Below, in pieces: positions 29,765-38,577 of a stretch of DNA of 64,000 nt. The notes beneath the pieces are model-generated. The model was not told the DNA's origin. It did not search any database and worked only from the letters and a program-made list of their open reading frames with translations. The translations under genes and the position numbers were made by a program. How positions within the stretch are numbered: position 1 is the first letter of the stretch; the number at the start of each line of letters is the position of its first letter. The DNA is from Flavobacterium haoranii (lineage in GTDB: Bacteria; Bacteroidota; Bacteroidia; Flavobacteriales; Flavobacteriaceae), in assembly GCF_009363055.1 (NCBI RefSeq), contig NZ_CP045292.1, positions 1,550,001 to 1,614,000 of the forward strand, written 5' to 3'.

Positions 29765-31009
29765 ATGAACTTATACAATGAAATTCTAAAAGCCAAAGAA
29801 CAACTTAAAGATGTGGTACCGTCGACACCTTTGAGTGAAAACATGAATTTATCAGAAGAATTTCAGGCTAAAATTTTATTAAAAAGAGAAGATTTACAAA
29901 TTGTGCGCTCCTATAAAATCAGAGGAGCGTACAATAAAATCAAATCGCTTACTAAAGCGGAAAAACAAAATGGAATTGTGTGTGCCAGTGCAGGAAATCA
30001 CGCGCAAGGTGTGGCTTATTCGTGCAACTTATTGAAAATTGAAGGTCGCATTTACATGCCTAAAACCACTCCAAAACAGAAGATTAAACAAGTACAGTTA
30101 TTTGGAAAATCTTTTGTGGAAATCATTTTAACAGGCGACACTTTTGACGATGCGTATGCAAGTGCCAAAAAAGACGCCGAAGAAAATCGCAAAACATTTA
30201 TCCATCCGTTTGATGATGAAAAAGTAATTGCCGGACAAGGAACTGTGGCCATAGAAGTTTTGGAACAATGCAAAGAACCTATTGATTATGTTTTTGTGCC
30301 AATTGGCGGCGGCGGGTTGCTTTCGGGCGTGTCAACCTATTTAAAAACGGTTAGCCCTAATACTAAAATTATTGGCGTAGAACCACTTGGCGCTCCTTCA
30401 ATGAAAACTGCTTTAGAAAAAGGCGAAAATATAGCTTTGGAAAGCATCGATAAGTTTGTAGATGGTGCAGCTGTAAAACAAGTGGGAAACTTAACTTACA
30501 ACATCAGCAAAAATTTGGTTGACGATATCATTTTGGTTCCCGAAGGAAAAGTGTGTTCTACCATTTTGCGTTTATACAACGAAGAAGCAATGGTTGTAGA
30601 ACCTGCCGGCGCTTTGTCTATTGCTGCATTGGATTTTTACAAAGATCAAATTCAAGGAAAAAATGTTGTTTGCATTGTTAGCGGAAGTAACAATGATATT
30701 TTACGAACCGAAGAAATCAAAGAGCGTTCGCTTTTATACGAAGGATTGAAACATTATTTCATGATTCAGTTTCCGCAGCGTCCGGGTGCTTTAAAAGAGT
30801 TTGTCAACGAAGTTTTAGGCGAAGAAGACGATATTACTTATTTTCAGTTTGCTCAAAAAAACAACCGCGAAACCGGACCTGTAATTGTAGGATTGGAAAT
30901 TAAAAAACAAGAAGATGTAGTTCCGTTAAAAGAGCGAATGCTTCAAAAAGGCTATCAATATCGCTATTTGAATGAAAAAGAAGATTTGTTTACCCAATTG
31001 ATACGTTAA
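29765..31009 (+). CDS. ilvA: Threonine ammonia-lyase (biosynthetic)
   Basis: A 414-residue PLP enzyme that makes 2-oxobutyrate from threonine, the entry to isoleucine. The PLP lysine is in VRSYKIRGAYN (K51), with CASAGNHAQGVAY, PIGGGGLLSG and a C-terminal ACT-like regulatory region (FMIQFPQRPGALKEFVNEVLG) for Ile feedback. The last operon gene, 4 nt after ilvC. Confidence 0.96.
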   Translation: MNLYNEILKAKEQLKDVVPSTPLSENMNLSEEFQAKILLKREDLQIVRSYKIRGAYNKIKSLTKAEKQNGIVCASAGNHAQGVAYSCNLLKIEGRIYMPKTTPKQKIKQVQLFGKSFVEIILTGDTFDDAYASAKKDAEENRKTFIHPFDDEKVIAGQGTVAIEVLEQCKEPIDYVFVPIGGGGLLSGVSTYLKTVSPNTKIIGVEPLGAPSMKTALEKGENIALESIDKFVDGAAVKQVGNLTYNISKNLVDDIILVPEGKVCSTILRLYNEEAMVVEPAGALSIAALDFYKDQIQGKNVVCIVSGSNNDILRTEEIKERSLLYEGLKHYFMIQFPQRPGALKEFVNEVLGEEDDITYFQFAQKNNRETGPVIVGLEIKKQEDVVPLKERMLQKGYQYRYLNEKEDLFTQLIR

Positions 31010-31014
31010 ACTTG

Positions 31015-31041
31015 AAGAGGCTTTTGAGCCTCTTTTTTTTT
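31015..31041 (+). terminator. Terminator of the ilv operon
   Basis: Stem AAGAGGCT/AGCCTCTT, loop TTTG, then a T tract, six nt after the ilvA stop. Confidence 0.9.
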
Positions 31042-31084
31042 GAACGTTAACTAATTTTTTAAAACTTTATACCTTTCTACGTTG

Positions 31085-31092
31085 TAACTTTG
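31085..31092 (+). promoter_or_regulatory. Promoter -7 element TAACTTTG for the AsmA-like gene
   Basis: Exact TAnnTTTG match, 22 nt before the start codon, after the ilv terminator. Confidence 0.55.
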
Positions 31093-31114
31093 CACACTAA
31101 TAAAGAAATTTCGG

Positions 31115-34015
31115 ATGAAATCATCTAAAGAAAAAATTGTGAAAATTGTAAAAATTGCAGCTATTAGTATTTTATTATTAATAGCTTTTACTTTATCACT
31201 TCCATTTATTTTTACTGATACTATTACTCAAAAAGTGAAAGCAACAGCTAACACTCATCTAGATGGTGAACTCAATTTCAAAGAAACTAACTTGTCTTTT
31301 TTCAAGCATTTTCCTTCTTTAACGCTAACGTTAAACGAATTAAATTTAAATGGATCTGCTCCTTACAAAAAAGAATCTTTGATTAATGCGAAAGAAGTTT
31401 CTTTAGGAATCAATGTCTTCAGTTTAATTTTTGGAAGTGAAACCGAAATTGACGAAATTTATTTGGACAACGCAAAAATCAACATTCAAGTCAATCGTTT
31501 TGGTGAAGCGAATTACAATGTGTACAAATTGAATGGTGATACGACGAAAACATCATCAAATGAAAGCCAATTAAAGTTAGAACGAATCATCATAAACAAC
31601 AGCGAATTGGTATATTTTGACCGTTCGGCTAAAATTGAAATTAAATTAAAAGGTCTGAATTATAGAGGAACCGGAGATTTACAAAATTCAAATTTCGATT
31701 TAAAAACCAGAGCTCAAATTGACCAACTTTCATTGACATATGATAAAAACGAATATCTGAAAGACAAAAAAGTTAAAGCCGATTTAATTACTAAAATCAA
31801 CACCAATTCCCTTTCGTTTATTTTCGAAAAAAATGATTTGATCATCAATAAATTACCGATAGAATTCAGTGGATTTTTCGACTTTATTGCCAACGGTTAC
31901 AAAATGGATTTCAAAGTCAAAACCACAAATAGTAATTTAGAAGATGTTTTTTCGGCTTTACCACCCGAATTTGGAAATTGGGTTAAAGACACCAAAACTA
32001 AAGGAAAAACAGATGCTTCTTTTAATTTAACTGGCGATTATATTGTTTCTGAAAACAAACAACCCGAAGTCAATTTTGCTATTAAAGTTCGTGATGGTTA
32101 TGTAAAGCATAAAAATGCACCGTTTCCTATTGAAAATTTGTATTTGAATTTGGAAACCAAATTACCGAATCTAGACGTTACCCAACTACAAGTTAAATTA
32201 GATTCGCTCTATTTTGATGTTAACAAAAACAACCTGAGTGCTATTTTAAAATCGACTGGTTTTGGCGATGTCATGCAAGTAGACACTAAAATTAAATCGA
32301 ATTTAGATTTAGGATTTGTTTCTTCTGCTTTGCAAATTCCGAACTTTGAATTGGGTGGGAAATTAAATGCCGATGTAGTGGCCAACGGAACTTACGACAC
32401 TAAAAAGCGACTATTTCCAAAGGCTAAAGGAACTTTTAATTGGGAAAACGGAACTATCAAAACGGCTTATTACCCAAATCCTATACAAAATATTCAGCTT
32501 GATGCTAAATTAGATAACCCTAGTGGTTATTTTAAAGACGCTTCTCTAGACATTACAAAAGGTCATTTTACTTTTGAAAACGAACCGTTTCAATTGGCTG
32601 CTCATTTCCAAAACTTTGATGACGTTGCGTATAACATTGTAGCAAATGGAACGTTGAATGTAGGCAAAATTTATCAAGTTTTTAAAATAGATGGAATCGA
32701 TGTCAACGGAAAAGTTTCGGCTAATGTTCATTTGAAAGGAAAAGAAAGCGACGCAACCAGCGGAAATTATGCCAACTTAAATAACAGCGGAACGATTTCG
32801 GTTCAAAAAATAGCGACTAAAACTTCGTTTTTCCCTTTGCCATTTGTTATTGAAAACGGAACTTTCACTTTTCATCAAGATCATTTAAATTTTGAGAATT
32901 TCGTTGGAAAATATGGAACTTCAGACATTAACATGAATGGATATTTCCAAAATGCTATCAACTTTTTCTTAGCCGATAAAGAAATCTTAAAAGGAAATTT
33001 CAAACTGAATTCGTCTTTATTAAACACTAACGAATTCTTTTTCACGAAAGAAGTTCAAGTTGAAAAAGAAACCGGGAAAACGGTAGAAAACACAATTCAC
33101 CAAGTAATGGAAGTACCTACAAATCTTGATTTAGGATTTGATTTGGATGCCCAAAAATTGGTTTACGAAGATATTAATGTGAAAAATATTTCCGGTAGAG
33201 TTACCATTGAAAACGGAAAAATTTCATTGACTAATGGGAAACTCAACATTATTGATGCCAGCGCTTTAATGAATGGTTCATATGAAAATATGGGTACGCA
33301 AAAAGCGAATTTCAATTTCAAAATGAAAGCTGCCGAATTTGACATTAAACGAGCGTACAACGAAATCAAAATGTTCCGTGAACTAGCTTCTAGTGCCGAA
33401 AATGCTGAAGGAATTATCGGAATGGATTACGACATTAAAGGTGTTTTGAACAACAAAATGGAACCTATTATGCCTTCGTTAGAAGGTGGCGGAACGATTT
33501 CGGTAAAAAAAGTAAAAATGAACAACTTTAAATTAATGAATGTTGTTTCAGAAAAAACAGATTTTGACAACTTAAAAGATCCAGATTTGTCGGAAATTAC
33601 TATAAAATCAAACATAAAAAACAACATCATCAATATCGAGCGTTTTAAAGCAAAAGTGTCATTATTCCGTTTACGCTTTGAAGGACAATCTAGTTTTGAT
33701 GGTAACTTGAATTTAAAAATGCGTGTAGGTTTACCGCCTTTAGGAATTATTGGAATTCCAATTAAAGTAACCGGAACTCAAGATGAGCCCAAAATTCAAT
33801 TAGGTAAAAAATCTGAAGATTTGGAAGAAACGGTGTATGACGAAAATGCAACACCAACTGATTCTATTTCAACACAAACAATTGATTCAACTTCGGTAAC
33901 AAAACCTATAATAAAAGATACTATTAGCGCATCGATTCCTGAAAATAAAGAAATTATTTCAGATAGTATTACACCAGCACCAGCAATTGAAGTAAAAAAA
34001 GATAGTATTCGTTAA
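31115..34015 (+). CDS. AsmA family envelope protein
   Basis: A 966-residue protein anchored by one N-terminal membrane segment (about residues 12-34, IAAISILLLIAFTLSLPFIF). The AsmA N-terminal signature follows (ITQKVKATANTHLDGELNFKETNLS) with VSLGINVFSLIFGSETEIDEIYLDNAKINI. Long repeated beta segments extend to an AsmA_2-like C-terminal region and a Ser/Thr/Pro-rich tail. Proteins of this family form long bridges in the periplasm linked to lipid transport or outer-membrane assembly; the specific role here is inferred. Single gene. Confidence 0.9.
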   Translation: MKSSKEKIVKIVKIAAISILLLIAFTLSLPFIFTDTITQKVKATANTHLDGELNFKETNLSFFKHFPSLTLTLNELNLNGSAPYKKESLINAKEVSLGINVFSLIFGSETEIDEIYLDNAKINIQVNRFGEANYNVYKLNGDTTKTSSNESQLKLERIIINNSELVYFDRSAKIEIKLKGLNYRGTGDLQNSNFDLKTRAQIDQLSLTYDKNEYLKDKKVKADLITKINTNSLSFIFEKNDLIINKLPIEFSGFFDFIANGYKMDFKVKTTNSNLEDVFSALPPEFGNWVKDTKTKGKTDASFNLTGDYIVSENKQPEVNFAIKVRDGYVKHKNAPFPIENLYLNLETKLPNLDVTQLQVKLDSLYFDVNKNNLSAILKSTGFGDVMQVDTKIKSNLDLGFVSSALQIPNFELGGKLNADVVANGTYDTKKRLFPKAKGTFNWENGTIKTAYYPNPIQNIQLDAKLDNPSGYFKDASLDITKGHFTFENEPFQLAAHFQNFDDVAYNIVANGTLNVGKIYQVFKIDGIDVNGKVSANVHLKGKESDATSGNYANLNNSGTISVQKIATKTSFFPLPFVIENGTFTFHQDHLNFENFVGKYGTSDINMNGYFQNAINFFLADKEILKGNFKLNSSLLNTNEFFFTKEVQVEKETGKTVENTIHQVMEVPTNLDLGFDLDAQKLVYEDINVKNISGRVTIENGKISLTNGKLNIIDASALMNGSYENMGTQKANFNFKMKAAEFDIKRAYNEIKMFRELASSAENAEGIIGMDYDIKGVLNNKMEPIMPSLEGGGTISVKKVKMNNFKLMNVVSEKTDFDNLKDPDLSEITIKSNIKNNIINIERFKAKVSLFRLRFEGQSSFDGNLNLKMRVGLPPLGIIGIPIKVTGTQDEPKIQLGKKSEDLEETVYDENATPTDSISTQTIDSTSVTKPIIKDTISASIPENKEIISDSITPAPAIEVKKDSIR

Positions 34016-34035
34016 GAAGATCATGGTATGGATTC

Positions 34036-34072
34036 AAAAGGTTTCAAAATAATATTTTGGAACCTTTTTTTT
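34036..34072 (+). terminator. Terminator after the AsmA-like gene
   Basis: Hairpin AAAAGGTTTCAAAAT/ATTTTGGAACCTTTT (one mismatch) followed by T residues, 21 nt after the stop. Confidence 0.85.
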
Positions 34073-34251
34073 CGGCACTACGTAATTTGAATATTTAAAA
34101 AATAGAAAACGAATCTAAATAAATTATCACCTATTTTATTTTTATTGAACATTTCATAAGAAAAAACAAAATACACATTTTTTTTTAACAAATACATAAA
34201 AACTGTTTAGAATTACTGAAAAAACTATAATACCTAATTAAAATCACGAGT

Positions 34252-34259
34252 TAATTTTG
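34252..34259 (+). promoter_or_regulatory. Promoter -7 element TAATTTTG for the hydroxylase gene
   Basis: Exact TAnnTTTG match, 38 nt before the start codon at 34298. Confidence 0.5.
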
Positions 34260-34297
34260 TAGTTTTACAAAAGCAAACACAACCAAAAATTATAATT

Positions 34298-36052
34298 ATG
34301 TCTTTTGAAAGTAATCCTTTGATTGACAGGCTACCTGCTCATCTTAAACAGTTTATAAAACCTCAAAATTACGAGGAATACACCCCAATAAATCAAGCGG
34401 TTTGGCGCTATGTAATGCGTAAAAATGTGGACTATTTGTCTAAAGTAGCTCATGAATCGTATTTAGAAGGATTGAAAAAAACAGGAATCGATATTGAATC
34501 TATTCCTAGTATGTATGGCATGAACCGAATTTTGAAAGAAATTGGTTGGGCAGCAGTTGCTGTAGATGGTTTTATTCCGCCAAATGCTTTTATGGAATTT
34601 CAAGCCTATAATGTGTTAGTAATTGCTTCTGATATTCGTCAATTAGAACATATTGAATATACACCTGCACCTGATATTATTCATGAAGGTGCTGGCCACG
34701 CTCCTATTATTGCCAATCCCGAATATGCTGAATATTTGCGTCGTTTTGGTGAAATTGGCTGTAAAGCAATTTCATCAGCTCGTGATTATGAATTATATGA
34801 AGCCATCCGTTTATTATCTATCTTAAAAGAAGCTGAAGACACTCCTGATGCAGAAATTAAAGCAGCTGAAAATCAAGTAGATTTTCTTCAAAATAATATG
34901 GGAACTCCTTCTGAAATGGCTCGCATTAGAAACCTACATTGGTGGACTGTAGAATATGGCTTAATTGGAACCGTAGAAGAACCTAAAATTTATGGAGCTG
35001 GACTTTTATCATCAATTGGTGAAAGTGAATGGTGTATGACTGATAAAGTTAAAAAATTACCTTACGATATAACGGCAGCAGATGTTAGTTTTGACATTAC
35101 AAAACCGCAACCTCAACTTTTTGTAACTCCTGATTTTGCTCATTTAAGCATGGTTTTGGAAGAGTTTGCAAATAGAATGGCTTTACGTACTGGTGGATTA
35201 TCTGGAATTAAAAAATTAATCGATTCTAAAGCGCTTGGAACTATAGAACTAAGTACAGGATTACAAATTTCAGGAGTTTTCACTAATGTAATAGAAAATG
35301 AGAGCAAACCTGTTTATGTTCAATGCAGTGGAAAAACAGCACTAGCTTATCGCGAAAAAGAATTAGTGGGACACGGAACTGAATATCATGCTGAAGGATT
35401 TGGATCTCCAATTGGTAAACTAAAAGGAATTAATCTGGCAATTGAAGATATGAGTCCGCGCGATTTAAGTGCTTATGACATCTATGAGGGAGAACAAGTT
35501 ACTTTAGAATTTGAAGGCGATATAAAGGTTACAGGCGAAATTATTACTGGAACTAGAAATATTCAAGGAAAAATTCTAATTATCAAGTTTAAAAATTGTA
35601 CTGTTACACATGGCAATACCATTTTATTTCAACCAGAATGGGGAATTTATGATATGGCTGTTGGTAAAGATGTAGTTTCAGCATTTTCAGGACCTGCAGA
35701 TGTGAATAGCTTTGATATGATTAATCATGTACCCTCTTCTCAAACTATAAAACAAAAAAAATCGGCAGAAAGAGAAGAACTAGAAACTTTATACCGAAAT
35801 GTTCGTTTAATTAGAGAAAACAAACCGGCTGAAATTACTTTAAAAGAAGCTTTTGGTGCTGTTAGTGGCAATCATCCAAATGATTGGTTACTAACAGTTG
35901 AAATAGCAGAATTAGCTAACTTACAAGGTAACGAGGAATTATTAGAAAAATCGTTATTACATTTAGAAAATCTAAAATCGAAACGTCCGGAAGTTGTACA
36001 CTTAATCACGAATGGAATTGAATTAATTATGCGTGAAAATGAAGCTGTTTAA
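34298..36052 (+). CDS. Aromatic amino acid hydroxylase with long C-terminal extension
   Basis: A 584-residue protein. The N-terminal half has the biopterin-dependent hydroxylase iron site: PDIIHEGAGHAPII (His129, His134) and LHWWTVEYGL (Glu219), matching the His-His-Glu triad of phenylalanine hydroxylase. Classical bacterial PhhA ends near residue 280. Here about 300 further residues follow (from FDITKPQPQLFVT), with beta-rich segments such as GIKKLIDSKALGTIELSTGLQ and a helical end (AELANLQGNEELLEKSLLHLENLKSKRPEV). I do not recognise that second part. It probably hydroxylates phenylalanine to tyrosine. No pterin dehydratase gene is adjacent. Confidence 0.88.
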   Translation: MSFESNPLIDRLPAHLKQFIKPQNYEEYTPINQAVWRYVMRKNVDYLSKVAHESYLEGLKKTGIDIESIPSMYGMNRILKEIGWAAVAVDGFIPPNAFMEFQAYNVLVIASDIRQLEHIEYTPAPDIIHEGAGHAPIIANPEYAEYLRRFGEIGCKAISSARDYELYEAIRLLSILKEAEDTPDAEIKAAENQVDFLQNNMGTPSEMARIRNLHWWTVEYGLIGTVEEPKIYGAGLLSSIGESEWCMTDKVKKLPYDITAADVSFDITKPQPQLFVTPDFAHLSMVLEEFANRMALRTGGLSGIKKLIDSKALGTIELSTGLQISGVFTNVIENESKPVYVQCSGKTALAYREKELVGHGTEYHAEGFGSPIGKLKGINLAIEDMSPRDLSAYDIYEGEQVTLEFEGDIKVTGEIITGTRNIQGKILIIKFKNCTVTHGNTILFQPEWGIYDMAVGKDVVSAFSGPADVNSFDMINHVPSSQTIKQKKSAEREELETLYRNVRLIRENKPAEITLKEAFGAVSGNHPNDWLLTVEIAELANLQGNEELLEKSLLHLENLKSKRPEVVHLITNGIELIMRENEAV

Positions 36053-36092
36053 TTAGGTAACTTTTGTTACTTACAATACTAATTAACCACGC

Positions 36093-36100
36093 TAAATTTG
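36093..36100 (+). promoter_or_regulatory. Promoter -7 element TAAATTTG for the rhodanese gene
   Basis: Exact TAnnTTTG match, 17 nt before the ATG at 36118. Confidence 0.5.
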
Positions 36101-36117
36101 TATAAAAATTATAAACT

Positions 36118-36426
36118 ATGGGAATTTTAGATGTATTAGGTTTTGGAAACAAATCGAATGAAGTACAAGAATATGTTGCAAAAGGAGCAGTAATTCTAGA
36201 TGTAAGAACTCCAGAAGAATTTGCAGAAGGACATATTCCTGGCTCAAAAAATATTGCTTTACAAGTTTTAAATGGTAGAGTTTCAGAAATAAAAAAATGG
36301 AATAAACCAGTTATTGCTTGTTGCAGAAGTGGAATGAGAAGCGCTCAAGCAACTTCTATATTAAAGCAAAATGGTATTGATTGTATTAATGGTGGCGGTT
36401 GGACATCACTTTCAAATAAACTTTAA
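36118..36426 (+). CDS. Single-domain rhodanese-like protein
   Basis: A 102-residue cytoplasmic protein of one rhodanese domain: AVILDVRTPEEFAEGHIPGSKNIAL and the active loop CCRSGMRSAQA. The catalytic cysteine is the second of the Cys pair. It likely transfers sulfane sulfur to an acceptor. Single gene. Confidence 0.92.
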   Translation: MGILDVLGFGNKSNEVQEYVAKGAVILDVRTPEEFAEGHIPGSKNIALQVLNGRVSEIKKWNKPVIACCRSGMRSAQATSILKQNGIDCINGGGWTSLSNKL

Positions 36427-36434
36427 ACCAAAAC

Positions 36435-36466
36435 AAAAAACGCTGATTGTGAATCAGCGTTTTTTA
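36435..36466. terminator. Bidirectional terminator, rhodanese / DUF4230
   Basis: Arms AAAAAACGCTGATT and AATCAGCGTTTTTT with a GTG loop. It lies between the convergent rhodanese (+) and DUF4230 (-) genes. Confidence 0.92.
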
Positions 36467-36470
36467 TTTC

Positions 36471-37148
36471 TTATAATTTCTTAGTAAATTCAGTATCACT
36501 TTCTATCGTATTTCCATTATACTTAAGTTTCCAACCCATTGTATTCGTTAAAACTAATATCTTTGAAAGTTCAGACAGAAAACGATTTTCAGCATTTGTT
36601 TTTAAAGTCGATTTTTCCACTTTTGCTTTAATTACTTCTTTTACTTTTTTTTGAATTTTATTGTAATCAGCAGCTCCAAAAGGATTAAATCTACTTTGAT
36701 TGACATCGTAAAAATTCAAATCTTGATTGATTTTCAGTTCGGGTTCGGGTAAATTGGTAATGGTAATTGTTTTATTTACTTCGTCTATTTTATATTCGAG
36801 TTGGCGCATATCGTAAGTTATAAAAACGTCTGCATTTGCTACAATGAGTGCTTTTTTCTCGAACGAAATAAGATCGAGTAAATATTTTTGTTGGTCTTTA
36901 TAGGTTAAAACCTCAGCATAATGGCCTTCAGTTACAATTGACTTACTTACATTTTTAATTTGTTTTTCAATTAAACTCGAATTAAACTCAATGTTTTCTT
37001 GTTTATTCTTTGAGAAATATTGGTAACCAAAATAAAGTAAAACGCCAATTATGATGATATACACCATTTTACCAGATCTAAAAATAGCTTGAAAAATGGG
37101 AACTAAAATATTTTTAATTTGAGTTTCGTTTGAAGAACTGCGTGCCAT
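36471..37148 (-). CDS. DUF4230 membrane-anchored protein
   Basis: A 225-residue protein with one membrane segment (about residues 29-45, MVYIIIIGVLLYFGYQYF) and a periplasmic DUF4230-like part (LLDLISFEKKALIVANADVFITYDM, ITITNLPEPELKI). Function unknown. It follows the response regulator gene by 38 nt and may share its transcript. Confidence 0.8.
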   Translation of the reverse strand: MARSSSNETQIKNILVPIFQAIFRSGKMVYIIIIGVLLYFGYQYFSKNKQENIEFNSSLIEKQIKNVSKSIVTEGHYAEVLTYKDQQKYLLDLISFEKKALIVANADVFITYDMRQLEYKIDEVNKTITITNLPEPELKINQDLNFYDVNQSRFNPFGAADYNKIQKKVKEVIKAKVEKSTLKTNAENRFLSELSKILVLTNTMGWKLKYNGNTIESDTEFTKKL

Positions 37149-37186
37149 GCTTAAAAAATTACAACACGAAGATATGAAAAGTTAAA

Positions 37187-37840
37187 TCAAATTATTTTTT
37201 TAGCTTTTTGAATAGCCTCTAATTTAGAGTGCACCTGAAGTTTGCTGTAAATATTTTCGATATGTTTTCGAACTGTTGAGGGCGATAAAAATAGATTTTC
37301 GGCAATAATGGTATAACTTAATCCTTTACTTAGTTGTTCTAATACATCTATTTCTCTAGCCGAAAGTTTTATTTCTTCGGTTTCATTTGTGTTTTCTTCG
37401 GATTGAAACGGATTTCGTAATAATTTTAATGTTTTCATGGCAATTGATGGCGTCATAGCTGCACCACCGCTTAATGTTTCTTGAATTCCTTGATATAAGG
37501 AATTAGGATCTACATCTTTTAATAAATAGCCGTCGGCTCCCGCTTTAATGGCATTAAAAATATTTTCATCGTTATCGAAAACCGTTAGCATAATAATCTT
37601 GATTTGTGGATAACGTTGTTTGATTTCTAAAGTTGCATCAATTCCGTTCATTATGGGCATTTCAATATCCATTAGAATAATGTCAAGATTTTTATCTTGT
37701 TCTAATTTTTGAAGCATTTCTTTTCCGTTATTGGCTGCATATTTAAACACAACATCTTCAAAAAAAGACAACTTTTCTTTTATAGCATTAATTAAAAAAC
37801 TATTATCATCTACAATCGCTATTTTTTTTGGATTACTCAT
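37187..37840 (-). CDS. LuxR/NarL-family response regulator
   Basis: A 217-residue regulator. Receiver domain (IAIVDDNSF; phosphoacceptor D58 in IILMDIEMP; MLTVFD; LLKDVD) and a C-terminal LuxR-type DNA-binding domain (LSAREIDVLEQLSKGLSYTIIAENLFLSPSTVRKHIENIYSKL). The likely partners are the two histidine kinases encoded upstream, which carry HisKA_3 domains, the type paired with this regulator class. The start overlaps the upstream stop as TAATG. Confidence 0.95.
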   Translation of the reverse strand: MSNPKKIAIVDDNSFLINAIKEKLSFFEDVVFKYAANNGKEMLQKLEQDKNLDIILMDIEMPIMNGIDATLEIKQRYPQIKIIMLTVFDNDENIFNAIKAGADGYLLKDVDPNSLYQGIQETLSGGAAMTPSIAMKTLKLLRNPFQSEENTNETEEIKLSAREIDVLEQLSKGLSYTIIAENLFLSPSTVRKHIENIYSKLQVHSKLEAIQKAKKII

Positions 37841-38576
37841 TATTCTTCGGTTACCATTTTTAAAAATTGAATTACTTTTTCTTCTTCTAACCTTTTATCT
37901 TCATTTTTTTTATAATCTTTCATAAAAAAGTCGACTGCTTTTTGAAACATTCTTTCATCATTTTTAATTTGAGAAAGAAATATATCAACAATTGTTCGTA
38001 TTAAAATTAAAACAATCGCTACAGCCAATCCGCCATTTCCAAATATGATAAAAAATCCCGGAACAATAGCTACAAACTGCTGAATAATAATTCGCACATA
38101 CGGTTGAAACATATATAAACCAATTTCAACATTTTGATAGCGTTGATTATTATAAAAATTAAACCAAAATTTAAAGATATGAGAAAACAACATTAAAACC
38201 AAAGCAACTTGAATGCCTTCGAATTGCAAAACAGTTATAATATTTGAAAGTCCAAAACTATCTGAAATTCTGTCATCACCCATTGATAAAAACACAAAAA
38301 GAAAGTCGTTTGAATGAATACAAAAAATCCATAATGCACTAAAAAAAACAATGTTAATCCAACTCCTTTAGCTTTATCATTTTTCATGTAATTTGAACCA
38401 AATGTTATAGTTAACATCTTTATTGCATGAAAAATTCCAATTATAATTGTTTCTAAAGCGTAAACAATTACAAATTCTGTTGCACTTAACCGACCAATTA
38501 CAATTAAAGCAATGTAAAATAAAGCTGTTAGCCAAACATTTTTGTTATCTAAAGTAAATAAGTCTTTTAATTTCAT
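37840..38576 (-). CDS. DUF6498-like integral membrane protein, with frameshift
   Basis: About 245 residues after restoring one base, with five or six membrane segments (WLTALFYIALIVIG, VYALETIIIGIFHA, LFFLVHYGFFVFIQTTFF, GIQVALVLMLFSHI, GGLAVAIVLILIRTIVDIFL) and a charged C-terminal tail. It looks like DUF6498. The break is near 38296-38300: a T5 run needs a sixth T to give TTFFFVFLSMGDD. The ATG at 38576 comes one nt after the OmpA-protein stop; a TTG at 38588 is less likely. Wedged between an OmpA-like protein and the response regulator. Function unknown. Confidence 0.75.
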
Positions 38577-38577
38577 T

